From Mucilaginibacter sp. PPCGB 2223 (GTDB lineage Bacteria; Bacteroidota; Bacteroidia; Sphingobacteriales; Sphingobacteriaceae), in contig NZ_MDJS01000004.1 of the NCBI RefSeq assembly GCF_001705515.1, positions 372,001-436,000 on the forward strand: a stretch of DNA of 64,000 nucleotides, written 5' to 3'. Shown here in pieces: positions 24,714 to 34,061 of this stretch. Below the pieces are notes generated by a model, which made no database searches, was not told the origin of the DNA, and saw only the letters and a program-made list of their open reading frames with translations. The position numbers and the translations under genes are program-made. Within the stretch, counting starts at the first letter, position 1. Each line of letters starts with the position of its first letter.

Positions 24714-26378
24714 ATGAAAAGAATTTTTACAAGATCTGTGTTGCCTTTGATGATGTTGGTGCTGGCGTTGGCGAGTTGCAAAAATGCACCAAAGTCGCAA
24801 AAAACAGGCATGAAATATAATGACAAAACCAACGGCGGTTTCCAGGTGTTCAAAAAAACACACCCTGCTCCCGGCCCTGGTTTAGTGCCTATCGAAGGCG
24901 GTACTTTCGTAATGGGTGGATCTTTGGATCAGGACGTGCAGTTCGACTACACTTTTGCACGGGCACGCGTACCCATCTCATCATTTTATATGGACGAAAC
25001 CGAAGTTTCGAACAACGACTGGCTCGAATACCTGCACTGGTTGAGCATCAACTTTCCTACCGACAGGGAATTGTATTATAATGCGCTACCCGATACCCTG
25101 GTATGGCGCAGTGCTTTATCAGCCAATGAACCTTATGTAAACAACTACCTGCGTCACCCTTCGTTTCAGGACTACCCGGTAGTTGGCGTAAGCTGGGAGC
25201 AGGCCAACGATTACTGCGTTTGGCGTACCGACCGCATGAACGAAAATATTTTGCGCGAAACAGGCCGCTTAGCCGACTGGAAAACCGCATCTAATGATGG
25301 TAAAAAGGTTCCGCAATTGAAAAAAGGTGAACCATTTAACACAGAGATATACCTGAACGGACAAAATAAGGGTAATGGTATTGATGGTAAAAACATGATG
25401 CCCAATCTAAGCCCTACGGCTAAAGTCGGCGCTAATGGAAAAGCCACGCGCCCGGTGCGTTTGGAAGATGGTATCATTACCCAGGAAGGTTACCGTTTGC
25501 CTACCGAAGCCGAATGGGAATATGCAGCCCTTGGTTTAGTAGGTAATACCGAAAATGAGAACATCAGCGAAGGTAAAATGTACCCGTGGAACGGCATGGG
25601 TGTGCGCTCGCCGAAAAGCGGCACACGCGGCCTGATCCTGGCTAACTTTAAACGCGGCAAAGGCGATTATATGGGTGTTGCCGGTTCGCTGAATGATAAA
25701 GCCGACATTACCGCCCCTGTACGCTCGTACCTGCCAAACGATTTTGGCCTGTATAACATGGCTGGCAACGTTAACGAGTGGACATCGGATACTTACCGCC
25801 AGTTATCGTACGAAGATTTTGAGGGATTAAACCCTTACCGCGGCAACCAGTTTACCGAAAAACGCATGGCCGATGCTTCAAAAGGCGTGCTGGCAAAAGA
25901 TAAATATGGCAAGGCCATCCACGATCCGGCGAAAACCGACAAAAAGATGAGTTATGCCGATTACCTGGCATCACAAGCTGCCGGAGCCAATAGCGGCGCT
26001 ACCAATACCAACAAAGCCCCTGCTAACGGCGCTGCACCTACAGGTGCTCCGGCTCCTGGGAATAAATATGCACCAAACACTTCGCTGGAAGGCAAGCCTT
26101 ATACACCCGACGAACGCGGTTACAATGATACTGTGAACACTGTATTGTATGGCCGTACCACATTAATCAACGACCGTTCGAAAGTTTACAAAGGCGGTTC
26201 ATGGAATGATATGGCCTACTGGTTAAACCCATCAACCCGCCGTTTTATGGATCAGGCTGATGCAAGCGCCGATATAGGTTTCCGTTGTGCGATGACCAAT
26301 ATCGGCCCGGCCGAGATCTTCCCAAGCGGAAAATCGCACTTCCCGGTTAAAAAACCTAAAGACTTTAAGCCGCACTAA
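24714..26378 (+). CDS. gldJ: gliding motility / type IX secretion lipoprotein GldJ
   Basis: Outer-membrane lipoprotein required for gliding and for stability of the GldK ring. I chose the ATG at 24714 because it starts a lipoprotein signal (MKRIFTRSV ... LALAS-C); an earlier ATG would place 16 residues ahead of it. The body has a formylglycine-generating-enzyme-like (sulfatase-modifying) fold: PIEGGTFVMGGS, MDETEVSNNDWLEYL, YPVVGVSWEQANDYC, YRLPTEAEWEYAA, YNMAGNVNEWTSD, KGGSWND and GFRC. A low-complexity Ala/Asn/Pro insert lies at about 425-465. The catalytic cysteines of true FGE are not expected to operate. A strong terminator follows. Confidence 0.94.
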   Translation: MKRIFTRSVLPLMMLVLALASCKNAPKSQKTGMKYNDKTNGGFQVFKKTHPAPGPGLVPIEGGTFVMGGSLDQDVQFDYTFARARVPISSFYMDETEVSNNDWLEYLHWLSINFPTDRELYYNALPDTLVWRSALSANEPYVNNYLRHPSFQDYPVVGVSWEQANDYCVWRTDRMNENILRETGRLADWKTASNDGKKVPQLKKGEPFNTEIYLNGQNKGNGIDGKNMMPNLSPTAKVGANGKATRPVRLEDGIITQEGYRLPTEAEWEYAALGLVGNTENENISEGKMYPWNGMGVRSPKSGTRGLILANFKRGKGDYMGVAGSLNDKADITAPVRSYLPNDFGLYNMAGNVNEWTSDTYRQLSYEDFEGLNPYRGNQFTEKRMADASKGVLAKDKYGKAIHDPAKTDKKMSYADYLASQAAGANSGATNTNKAPANGAAPTGAPAPGNKYAPNTSLEGKPYTPDERGYNDTVNTVLYGRTTLINDRSKVYKGGSWNDMAYWLNPSTRRFMDQADASADIGFRCAMTNIGPAEIFPSGKSHFPVKKPKDFKPH

Positions 26379-26398
26379 TTTTTGAGGATACGATACTG

Positions 26399-26432
26399 AA
26401 AACGGCCCTCGCAAATTTGCGAGGGCCGTTTT
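26399..26432. terminator. bidirectional terminator after gldJ
   Basis: ACGGCCCTCGCAAA and its exact reverse complement TTTGCGAGGGCCGT are adjacent and flanked by A and T runs, so the structure can end both gldJ and the convergent aldo/keto reductase operon. Confidence 0.9.
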
Positions 26433-26454
26433 ATTTAATTACCTTCTAAAAATC

Positions 26455-27483
26455 CTATTTCAAAAAGTTGCGCCGTTCGGTTTGCCCGTAAAAACCACCT
26501 GATACATTTTTCTTTACGGCATCTTCTTCAAAAAATGCGGCCGGGAAACCCAATTCAAAAGCGCTGATATCATTCAGGCGTTGCATATGCTCCACACTTA
26601 AGGTCACATCTACACATTTCAGGTTTTGCTGCACCTGGTCGGGCCTGGTTGCGCCAACAATCGGTATGCAGCTTACGTTTTGCTGCATCAGCCATTTCAA
26701 TGCCACGCTGGATGCATCTGCACCTATTTCATCGGCTATAGCCATTACCTCTTTGGTTATTTTAACGCTGCGCTCGTTCAGGCGGTTGCTGTTTTCTTTG
26801 ATACGCCCTTTTTCGCCACGCAGGTATTTGCCCGACAATGCCCCGCCGGCTAAGGGCGCCCATGGCAAAACCGTCATATGATAATGTTCGGCCATCGGTA
26901 TCAGTTCGCGCTCAACAGTGCGTTGTATCAGGCTGTATTCGATCTGCAGGCCGATGAACTGGCTCCAGCCCATCAGTTCGGCCAGGGTATTGGCTTTGGA
27001 TACCACCCAGGCCGGTGTATCGCTTATGCCAAGGTACTGCACCTTACCCTGGCGCACCAGGTCGTCCATAGCCCGTAAAACTTCATCTACGGGCGTCAGG
27101 TTGTCCCAAATGTGCAGGTAAAGCAGGTCGATATAATCCGTGTTAAGCCGCTTTAAACTGGCTTCAACGGTAGCCATCATATTTTTTCGGCTATTGCCGC
27201 TTGCGTTTGGATGGACCAGGTTTTCGAACAGGCTGTATTTGGTAGCTACCACATACCTTTCACGGTCTGAAGCGATGAATTCGCCCAAGAAGCGTTCGCT
27301 GGTGCCACGGGTATAAATATTAGCAGTATCTAAAAAATTCCCGCCCGCGTTAACATAGGTGTCAAAAACCTGTTTGCTGATCTCCTTGTCCGATCCCCAG
27401 CCGTTTTCGGTGCCGAAGCCCATCGTACCCAGGCACAGTTCGGACACTTTCAAACCCGAACGGCCTAATAGCTTGTATTTCAT
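26455..27483 (-). CDS. aldo/keto reductase
   Basis: NADPH-dependent oxidoreductase of the AKR superfamily, 342 residues, cytosolic. The tetrad is visible: Asp and Tyr in LDTANIYTRG, Lys in VVATKYS, His in YLHIWD. The cofactor-binding C-terminal part IPIVGATRPDQVQQNL is also present. It belongs to the general stress/tas-like branch (yakc-type); the natural substrate is unknown. It begins 3 bases after the stop of the AI-2E-family gene and is the second gene of that operon. Confidence 0.92.
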   Translation of the reverse strand: MKYKLLGRSGLKVSELCLGTMGFGTENGWGSDKEISKQVFDTYVNAGGNFLDTANIYTRGTSERFLGEFIASDRERYVVATKYSLFENLVHPNASGNSRKNMMATVEASLKRLNTDYIDLLYLHIWDNLTPVDEVLRAMDDLVRQGKVQYLGISDTPAWVVSKANTLAELMGWSQFIGLQIEYSLIQRTVERELIPMAEHYHMTVLPWAPLAGGALSGKYLRGEKGRIKENSNRLNERSVKITKEVMAIADEIGADASSVALKWLMQQNVSCIPIVGATRPDQVQQNLKCVDVTLSVEHMQRLNDISAFELGFPAAFFEEDAVKKNVSGGFYGQTERRNFLK

Positions 27484-27486
27484 TTT

Positions 27487-28626
27487 TTAATCTTTATCGG
27501 TTAACAAGTCGTCTTTCGCCTTTTTCGCTGCCTCTTTGGGCGTATCGCTTTTTTTGGCTACGCGTTCTACCAAAGCCTCCTGGTATTCGGTTGTATCGCC
27601 AAGCAGCAGCCCCCACGGTTTAAGGTCTGTTACCCGATCAAACACGATCTTCACAATGGCCAATACAGGTATCGCTAAAAACATGCCGCTTAAGCCCCAA
27701 AGCATTTCGCCTACAACCACACCTAAAACAACCACCAGGGCATTGAGTTTTACTTTTGAGCCTACTATCCGCGGCATAATAATATTGCTATCGATCAAAT
27801 GTACCGCGATGATGCTGACTGCTACTTCGAGCGCCTTTCCGGGAGTTAAAGTACCTAAAGTTAATAAAGCGCTTATGGCTGTTGCCGAAAATATGCCTAC
27901 GTAAGGTATCAGGTTGAATATAGCGGTTACCAATCCCAGCAACAGGGCGTATTTAACGCCGATGAGGCTTAACAGGCCGAATACAATGGCAAATACACAA
28001 AGCATCTCCAGAAACAAACCCGAGATATACTTTTTCATGATGAACTGTATCTGCTCGGCAACGTCAAAAACCAACACTTCGCGGTCGTCGCTAAACACCT
28101 TCAGCAAAAAACTGATCAATACCTTGCGGTAAAACAGGATGAAAAAGGTATCGATAAAAATAAAGACCAGGAAAAGCACCATCGAGGTAACACCCACCAA
28201 AGTTGTACCGATAACCGGTGCAGCCTGGGCATTCAATTGCTTGGTCAGCGCCAGCATTTGAGCGTTCCACTGGAAATGGAATTTGTTCACCGTCCATCGG
28301 TGCAACTCGTCTATCGAATGCGATATCTGTGTGCGTATCTGCGGCCAGTCGTCGCTTAAAGCGCCTGCCTGTATGGCCAGTATAAAAATAATCAATGCAA
28401 CAAAGGCCGTAAACAAAATTACCGATAACATAGCTGCTACAGCACGTGGCAACCGGCATTTATGCTCCAGAAAACGCGAAAGCGGCAGCAGCAACATCGC
28501 AAACAAAAACGAGAATACCAGCGGCGCCAGTACATCCTTGCCCAAAACGGCAACATATCCCAGGCTGATCAGGATGATCAGTACCGACGCAACCTTGGCA
28601 TAATGTGGTAAAGCGTTTGCTTTCAT
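27487..28626 (-). CDS. AI-2E / PerM family transporter
   Basis: A 379-residue membrane protein with about seven to eight helices and the family's long internal extramembrane segment (about 90-150). Recognisable parts are PLVFSFLFAMLLLPLSRFLE, IPYVGIFSATAISALLTL, DSNIIMPRIVGSKVKLNALVVVLGVVVGEMLWG and GMFLAIPVLAIVKIVFD. Proteins of this family have been linked to AI-2 export, Na+/H+ exchange or stress; direction and substrate here are not known. The C-terminus is a charged cytoplasmic tail. It heads the operon with the reductase. Confidence 0.9.
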   Translation of the reverse strand: MKANALPHYAKVASVLIILISLGYVAVLGKDVLAPLVFSFLFAMLLLPLSRFLEHKCRLPRAVAAMLSVILFTAFVALIIFILAIQAGALSDDWPQIRTQISHSIDELHRWTVNKFHFQWNAQMLALTKQLNAQAAPVIGTTLVGVTSMVLFLVFIFIDTFFILFYRKVLISFLLKVFSDDREVLVFDVAEQIQFIMKKYISGLFLEMLCVFAIVFGLLSLIGVKYALLLGLVTAIFNLIPYVGIFSATAISALLTLGTLTPGKALEVAVSIIAVHLIDSNIIMPRIVGSKVKLNALVVVLGVVVGEMLWGLSGMFLAIPVLAIVKIVFDRVTDLKPWGLLLGDTTEYQEALVERVAKKSDTPKEAAKKAKDDLLTDKD

Positions 28627-28751
28627 TGATAAGTGATGATATCAGGCATGAATATAAGTAATTTTTGTGATGCAGTGCGTTTGCCGGCAAATGTTAAAGC
28701 AGCCCCGCTATTTTAAATCGCAAAATAAGGCTAATTTTATACTTCGATAAT

Positions 28752-30566
28752 ATGGATACTTTTGATTACAGGGCCGCGTTAAAAAACATACCGCATAAAC
28801 CGGGTGTATACCAGTATTGGAATGCGGAAAACGAGCTTATTTACATCGGAAAGGCTAAAGACCTGCGCAACCGGGTTACATCGTATTTTAATAAGGACCT
28901 GAATGTTAATGCCAAAACCAAGGTATTGGTTTCTAAGATCCGTAAGATCACCTTTACTATTGTAGATACCGAGGTGGATGCCTGGTTACTGGAAAACAGC
29001 CTGATCAAAAAACATCAGCCGCGTTATAACGTGATGCTGAAGGATGATAAGACCTATCCCTGGATCATTATCAAAAACGAGAATTTTCCGCGTATATTCT
29101 GGACTCGGAAGATCATCCGCGACGGCTCGAAATACCTTGGCCCCTACGCTTCGGTAAGTATGATGCATGCCATACTGGATGTGATCCGCGAAACTTATCC
29201 CCTGCGCACCTGCAACCTGCAGCTTACGAGGCAGAACATTGATGCAGGCAAGTTTAAAGTTTGCCTGGAATATCAGCTTGGTAATTGCAAAGGTCCCTGC
29301 CAGAATTACCAGACCGAAGACGATTACTCGAACAGCATAGAAGAGATCAAAGACATTTTGAACGGCAAGATCGGGGCAGTTATCCGTTCGCTGAAGGCGG
29401 AGATGGAAGATGCTGCCATGAACATGAATTTTGAGCTCGCCCATCGGTTAAAACATAAATACGATTTGCTCGAAAGGTATCAGAGTAAATCAACCGTAGT
29501 GAATTCATCTATTACCGATGTGGATGTTTTCAGCATCGCATCCGAAGAAAAATACGCCTTTGTTAACTTTTTAAAAGTGATGAACGGCACCATCATCCAG
29601 ACACAAACTATCGAGCTGAAGAAACGGCTGGATGAATCGGACGAGGAGCTATTGACCATTGCGATAACCGAATTCAGGAGCCGGTATAACAGCCACGCTA
29701 AAGAGATCATCGTTCCGTTCGAGATCGACCTGGACGACAGCAATATTAAATTTACCGTACCTAAACTGGGCGAAAAGAAAAAGCTGCTCGACCTGTCGCA
29801 CAAGAATGTGACCTTTTTTAAGCGGGATAAAATAGAGCAATATGAAAAACTGAACCCCGAGATACGATCGGAGCGTTTGCTTACACAGATGATGAAGGAC
29901 CTGCGGATGACGCAGCTACCGCGGCATATTGAATGTTTTGATAACTCGAACTTTCAGGGCAAGTACCCGGTATCGGCAATCGTGGTGTTTAAGGATGCCA
30001 AGCCATCGAAAAAGGACTACCGGCATTTTAATGTAAAAACGGTTGAAGGGCCCAACGATTTTGCTACGATGGAAGAAGCTGTGCACAGGCGCTATAAACG
30101 TATGCTTGACGAAGGTACCGAACTGCCTCAGCTTATCATCATCGATGGTGGCAAGGGTCAGCTATCGTCGGCAATTAAAAGCTTAAAATTGCTTGGGATA
30201 GATAAACAGGTAACCGTTATCGGCATAGCCAAAAGATTGGAAGAACTGTATTATCCCGGCGATCAGTACCCTTTATATCTCGATAAAAAATCGGAAACGC
30301 TGAAAATGATCCAGCAGCTGCGCGATGAAGCACACCGTTTTGGTATTACTTTCCACCGTAAAAAACGCGATAAGGGCACGCTGGCTACCGAACTGGAGTT
30401 AATAGAAGGTGTAGGTAAAACCTCGGCCGAAAAGCTGCTGAAGTATTTTAAATCGGTTAAAAAGATCAGGCAGGCTACCACCGAAGAGCTGCAGGAAGTT
30501 GTGAATTTAAAACAAGCCAAAGCAATTACCCAATACTTTGGCCAACAAAAAACCCCGGACGAATAA
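28752..30566 (+). CDS. uvrC: excinuclease ABC subunit C
   Basis: Nucleotide-excision-repair endonuclease that makes both incisions around a lesion bound by UvrB. 604 residues, complete. GIY-YIG nuclease domain (about 10-95; KPGVYQYWN, LIYIGKAKDLRNRV). Cys-rich region (CLEYQLGNCKGPC). UVR/UvrB-binding motif about 205-240. RNase-H-like 5' nuclease (ECFDNSNFQG, LIIIDGGKGQLSSA). Tandem helix-hairpin-helix at the end (IEGVGKTSAEKLLKYF). Its terminator overlaps the stop codon. Confidence 0.98.
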   Translation: MDTFDYRAALKNIPHKPGVYQYWNAENELIYIGKAKDLRNRVTSYFNKDLNVNAKTKVLVSKIRKITFTIVDTEVDAWLLENSLIKKHQPRYNVMLKDDKTYPWIIIKNENFPRIFWTRKIIRDGSKYLGPYASVSMMHAILDVIRETYPLRTCNLQLTRQNIDAGKFKVCLEYQLGNCKGPCQNYQTEDDYSNSIEEIKDILNGKIGAVIRSLKAEMEDAAMNMNFELAHRLKHKYDLLERYQSKSTVVNSSITDVDVFSIASEEKYAFVNFLKVMNGTIIQTQTIELKKRLDESDEELLTIAITEFRSRYNSHAKEIIVPFEIDLDDSNIKFTVPKLGEKKKLLDLSHKNVTFFKRDKIEQYEKLNPEIRSERLLTQMMKDLRMTQLPRHIECFDNSNFQGKYPVSAIVVFKDAKPSKKDYRHFNVKTVEGPNDFATMEEAVHRRYKRMLDEGTELPQLIIIDGGKGQLSSAIKSLKLLGIDKQVTVIGIAKRLEELYYPGDQYPLYLDKKSETLKMIQQLRDEAHRFGITFHRKKRDKGTLATELELIEGVGKTSAEKLLKYFKSVKKIRQATTEELQEVVNLKQAKAITQYFGQQKTPDE

Positions 30567-30580
30567 TCATCCGGGGCTTT
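30553..30580. terminator. terminator overlapping the uvrC stop codon
   Basis: CCCCGGA...TCCGGGG with the TAA in the loop, followed by CTTTATAATTTTT. It lies between the convergent uvrC and gldN. Confidence 0.82.
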
Positions 30581-30598
30581 ATAATTTTTAATGCGTTA

Positions 30599-31615
30599 TC
30601 AGTATTGCCACAAGTTAAGCTCCCAATCCATAATGGTTTTTTTGATACGTTCGGCTTCATGCAGCTGGTCGATACCCTGCATATAATCCTTAATACGCTC
30701 ATCCTTTTCGTTGGATTGTTTTACGATATAGCTGGAGAAAATGCGCTTTAAGAAAGCCTGGTCGTAGCTAATGCTCGCTGCATCGTTATGGCGCATGATG
30801 ATCTCTTTAGTAGCCAGTACCTTTCTTGCTTCGGGGAAGTATATCCAGAAAGCAGGCTGATAATCCAGGTAAACACCTGCAGCTTTAGGGCGCACCAGCG
30901 GCGCAATGCCGATGATCCGCGGCTCGAGTACCGAACGTTGCTTATCAAACAGCCAGTCTTCCTTTATTCTGAACCTCAGGATACTATCCGGATTAAAATC
31001 ATTTGCTACCCGTTTTGTACCTATATCATTGCCGTCCTTATCAAATTTATGTACAACTGTACTATCGGTTAATTTAGATTTGGCCTGCGAGGCTGTCAGC
31101 GGTGTATAAAACTCGTCGCCATTAGGGTCGCCTTTGGCCGGGTTTGGCGATGCGTCATACGCGGTTAGCTCACCGGCGTTGATCGCATCCATCAGCACAT
31201 CGATCAGCCTGCCTTTAGGCGATACCATATACTGGTTCATCCTTTCGCGCAGGTCGATTTCGCGCCAGATACGTTTCGAAAAAACCACATCGGCTTCGCG
31301 TAAAGCAGCATAAGGCGTAGGCTTAGCCGTACGGATGGCATTTTTTACGTAGTAGCCATCGAGCGGCCTTTCAAAATTGGTTGGTGTTGCCACTACTTTT
31401 TTAGTCGTATCGGCAAGCTGCAAACCGGTAACCGACGGATAGTTTGTAGCGTTCTTTGAAGAATCGGGTTTAACTTTTACTTGTTGCTTTACAACAGGTT
31501 TTTTTGTTTTCGACGATGATGCCGTTGTTTTTTTCTTAGTAACCGGTTTCTTTTGGGCATAGGTTAGCATGCCTAAAAAGCTCAATAAAACAACAAGTAA
31601 AAGTCCCCTCTTCAT
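30599..31615 (-). CDS. gldN: type IX secretion / gliding protein GldN
   Basis: Periplasmic partner of the lipoprotein GldK; together they form the ring complex under the outer membrane that GldM contacts. 338 residues with a signal peptide (MLTYAQ). A Lys/Ser/Thr-rich linker (about 20-60) is followed by the GldN core: ADVVFSKRIWREIDLRERMN, IKEDWLFDKQRSVLEPRIIGIAP, and the C-terminal IMDWELNLWQY. Last gene of the gldK-gldL-gldM-gldN run, 18 bases after gldM. Confidence 0.96.
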   Translation of the reverse strand: MKRGLLLVVLLSFLGMLTYAQKKPVTKKKTTASSSKTKKPVVKQQVKVKPDSSKNATNYPSVTGLQLADTTKKVVATPTNFERPLDGYYVKNAIRTAKPTPYAALREADVVFSKRIWREIDLRERMNQYMVSPKGRLIDVLMDAINAGELTAYDASPNPAKGDPNGDEFYTPLTASQAKSKLTDSTVVHKFDKDGNDIGTKRVANDFNPDSILRFRIKEDWLFDKQRSVLEPRIIGIAPLVRPKAAGVYLDYQPAFWIYFPEARKVLATKEIIMRHNDAASISYDQAFLKRIFSSYIVKQSNEKDERIKDYMQGIDQLHEAERIKKTIMDWELNLWQY

Positions 31616-31633
31616 AAATCTGTACTTTATTAA

Positions 31634-33154
31634 TTAGTTTGCTGTCAACAATATCGGTGCGATCGGCCTTGAAGAGCCATCCGGACCAACAGCGGTAATA
31701 TCATCGAAAAACACACGTGTGCCCGGGCCGATGGTATTCATCGCGGCTTTCATTTGTGCATTCAGGTCACTACCGGTTCCTTTTATTATTAACGCATCCT
31801 GACGTGGTTTTTGTATAATCAGCGTAAAATGTGTTACTGTAAATTTAGCCTCGAACTCAAAATTATCCAGGTGAGCAAAAACTTTATCCTGTGCACGCAG
31901 GTTAACGGCGCTTGTAGTACCGCTGTTTTTGCCTGCAAATTGCGCAATAGGGTCAGGGATACGTTTTACACGGAAGGTAGAGCTGCTCAATACCTGGGTT
32001 TTGCCAGGTGCTATCTCGGCCGAAATAGTAACTTTCGTTTCGCCAGGAGTAGTTACCCTTGCCTCGTAATGGCCGTTTGAACCGGTATATGAACCGCTCG
32101 ACATACTGATATGTATCTTATCAACAGGTATGCCCGGGGCCGAAACCGATAACGGGTTAGCCACACCGATGTACAACACGTTCATTTTATCTGGCGATAC
32201 TACTGCCGACGGTTTGGCAACCTGGTAAGTTTGCTCAGGCAGTGCGTATGTTTTTATTTTGCCATCAGTACCTCTAACGCTGATGGTACCTTTGTAGTGT
32301 TTTATCCCTTCGCTGTTGGCGGTTACGGTATAAGTACCTTTACCACCGCTCGCCTGAATTTTGCTGCCGTCGATCTCGATATCAGGATTAGATTTTGAAT
32401 CATACGCTGTTAAAAATATATCAGCCTTGTATTGCTGTCCCTGGATGATATAGCTCGAAGGAGCTACTGCCACAGCAGCAAACTGGTCCAAAGTAACAAC
32501 GGCCTGTTCCATTTTGCTCAGGATCTTTTTCTGAACCTGGGCCTCGTCGTTCTTAACGTCCGACTGAATTTTGATCAGCGTGGTCATCTCGGCACCCATA
32601 GGCACGCCATCACCAAAATAATTTTGTTCCCAGGTTTTTTTCTCGCCTGTTTTCGAGTCTTCGGCCTCCAATGCAAAGCTAATGCTTGCCTGGTCCTGCG
32701 GATCAAGTATAGCTTTCAGCTTCTCCTTTGTTTCGTTGATCTTGGCTTTCAGCTCTTTGGCTTTCTGGCCTTCGATCATCAAACGGTTACCTTCGTCAAC
32801 GTTTTCACGTCCCTCATAATCGCCGTCTTTACTCATGCCGCCTGTTCTTTCGATCAGGGTTTTTTTCAATCCTTCAATGTAATTGTTCAATTCATCTGCA
32901 ATTGCAGTAGCCTTTTTAGCTTTATCTAAAATAGGCTTCGCTCTTTCGGGCTCTTCTTTAACCTTTTTTTCGAAAGCGGTATAGTTTGCGTCAATACCAT
33001 TTTGAACGTTGGTTTTGGAGTTCGTTAAGCTATCTCCGATTTTTTTGAATGCATCCAACAAATTTGCCGGTGCTTCGAGGGCAATTAAGCCCAACAGCAC
33101 CAGGTACAAAATGTTGATCATTCGCGCCCTTGGGGTTTGTTTACCTCCAGCCAT
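31634..33154 (-). CDS. gldM: type IX secretion motor protein GldM
   Basis: Shaft subunit of the proton-driven motor: one N-terminal transmembrane helix in the GldL ring and a long periplasmic rod reaching GldK/GldN. 506 residues. The start MAGGKQTPRARMINILYLVLLGL matches the family, with Arg9 at the position implicated in coupling to GldL. Coiled-coil or helical bundle domain D1 about 40-220, followed by beta domains D2-D4 including VSPDKMNVLYIGVANPLSVSAPG. The rod length is typical. Confidence 0.97.
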   Translation of the reverse strand: MAGGKQTPRARMINILYLVLLGLIALEAPANLLDAFKKIGDSLTNSKTNVQNGIDANYTAFEKKVKEEPERAKPILDKAKKATAIADELNNYIEGLKKTLIERTGGMSKDGDYEGRENVDEGNRLMIEGQKAKELKAKINETKEKLKAILDPQDQASISFALEAEDSKTGEKKTWEQNYFGDGVPMGAEMTTLIKIQSDVKNDEAQVQKKILSKMEQAVVTLDQFAAVAVAPSSYIIQGQQYKADIFLTAYDSKSNPDIEIDGSKIQASGGKGTYTVTANSEGIKHYKGTISVRGTDGKIKTYALPEQTYQVAKPSAVVSPDKMNVLYIGVANPLSVSAPGIPVDKIHISMSSGSYTGSNGHYEARVTTPGETKVTISAEIAPGKTQVLSSSTFRVKRIPDPIAQFAGKNSGTTSAVNLRAQDKVFAHLDNFEFEAKFTVTHFTLIIQKPRQDALIIKGTGSDLNAQMKAAMNTIGPGTRVFFDDITAVGPDGSSRPIAPILLTAN

Positions 33155-33196
33155 ATATCAATGTCTTATTATTCTATTAAAAATTGGACCAGTTAA

Positions 33197-33982
33197 TTAT
33201 GCTTTAGGGGCACTCATTGCCGAAAGCATATTGCCATACACAGCATTTAAAGAAGCGATGTTTTTCGCCAGGCGGCCAACTTCGTCTTTAAATTTCTTCG
33301 AATCATCAACCGATTCGGTAAAGCCCTGCATAGTAGCGCTCAAGTTTTGATAGAATTTATTCATTGATTTTAAATGTGCGCTCGAGTCCTGTAATTCAAG
33401 TTCGTATACAGCATTTAAAGCCGACAGGTTTTTAGCGAGGTTTGAAACCTGATCGTGGTAAGTTTTAGTATCTGCGCTCGATGAAGCGAAATCGGCTAAA
33501 CCGGATGATGCTTTCGTGAAAGCAGCGTTCAGGTTATCATAGCTTGCGCTTGCGGCTTTCAACTTCGAAGTAAACTCCTGGGTTGCGGTGCCTGCGTCGG
33601 CAACTTTCGAAATAGTAGCTACTTTTTCGCTGAAAGTCCTTAAACCTTCGCCAAGGCTGCCGATCAGTTCGGGACCGATCTTGGCATCAGCCATCATTTT
33701 ATCTAACGAAGCCGGAGCAGCGCCTGTAGCTTTTGGGGCAGCAATTACCGGTTGGGCATCTTCGGCCAGTTCGGGGTATACTCTTGTCCAGTCAACTTCA
33801 ACAGGTTCGTTTTGAAAACCAAGGATAAAGAACAATCCCGCTTCGGTTAATAAACCCAATGAGATAAAAAAGCTTGAATAAGGCCAGTGTTGAATTTTAA
33901 ACAACAAGCCAATAATTACCACTGTAGCACCCCAGGATACGATGTTGTTGATCCCGATTTTAAGTTTTTGTTTGCCAGCCAT
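33197..33982 (-). CDS. gldL: type IX secretion motor protein GldL
   Basis: Cytoplasmic-membrane stator of the motor, 261 residues. Two transmembrane helices (about 12-33 and 36-57) with the family's KIQHWPYSS turn. The essential acidic residue is Glu47 in LLTEAGLFFILGF, equivalent to the proton-path glutamate of Flavobacterium GldL. The cytoplasmic tail (about 80-261) contains repeated helical segments ending in NLSALNAVYE and NIASLNAVYG, suggesting an internal duplication. It lies between gldK and gldM. Confidence 0.97.
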   Translation of the reverse strand: MAGKQKLKIGINNIVSWGATVVIIGLLFKIQHWPYSSFFISLGLLTEAGLFFILGFQNEPVEVDWTRVYPELAEDAQPVIAAPKATGAAPASLDKMMADAKIGPELIGSLGEGLRTFSEKVATISKVADAGTATQEFTSKLKAASASYDNLNAAFTKASSGLADFASSSADTKTYHDQVSNLAKNLSALNAVYELELQDSSAHLKSMNKFYQNLSATMQGFTESVDDSKKFKDEVGRLAKNIASLNAVYGNMLSAMSAPKA

Positions 33983-34061
33983 ACTTGAAAATAGTTTTTA
34001 GTAAATGTTTAAATAATTAATTTGATTTGATTTTGGTTAATTAAGGTATGTCTTTTAAGGA

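Noticed and set aside
24714..26378. Functional formylglycine-generating enzyme
   Set aside because: The FGE-like fold is typical of GldJ/GldK structural lipoproteins, and the locus and lipoprotein signal fit GldJ.
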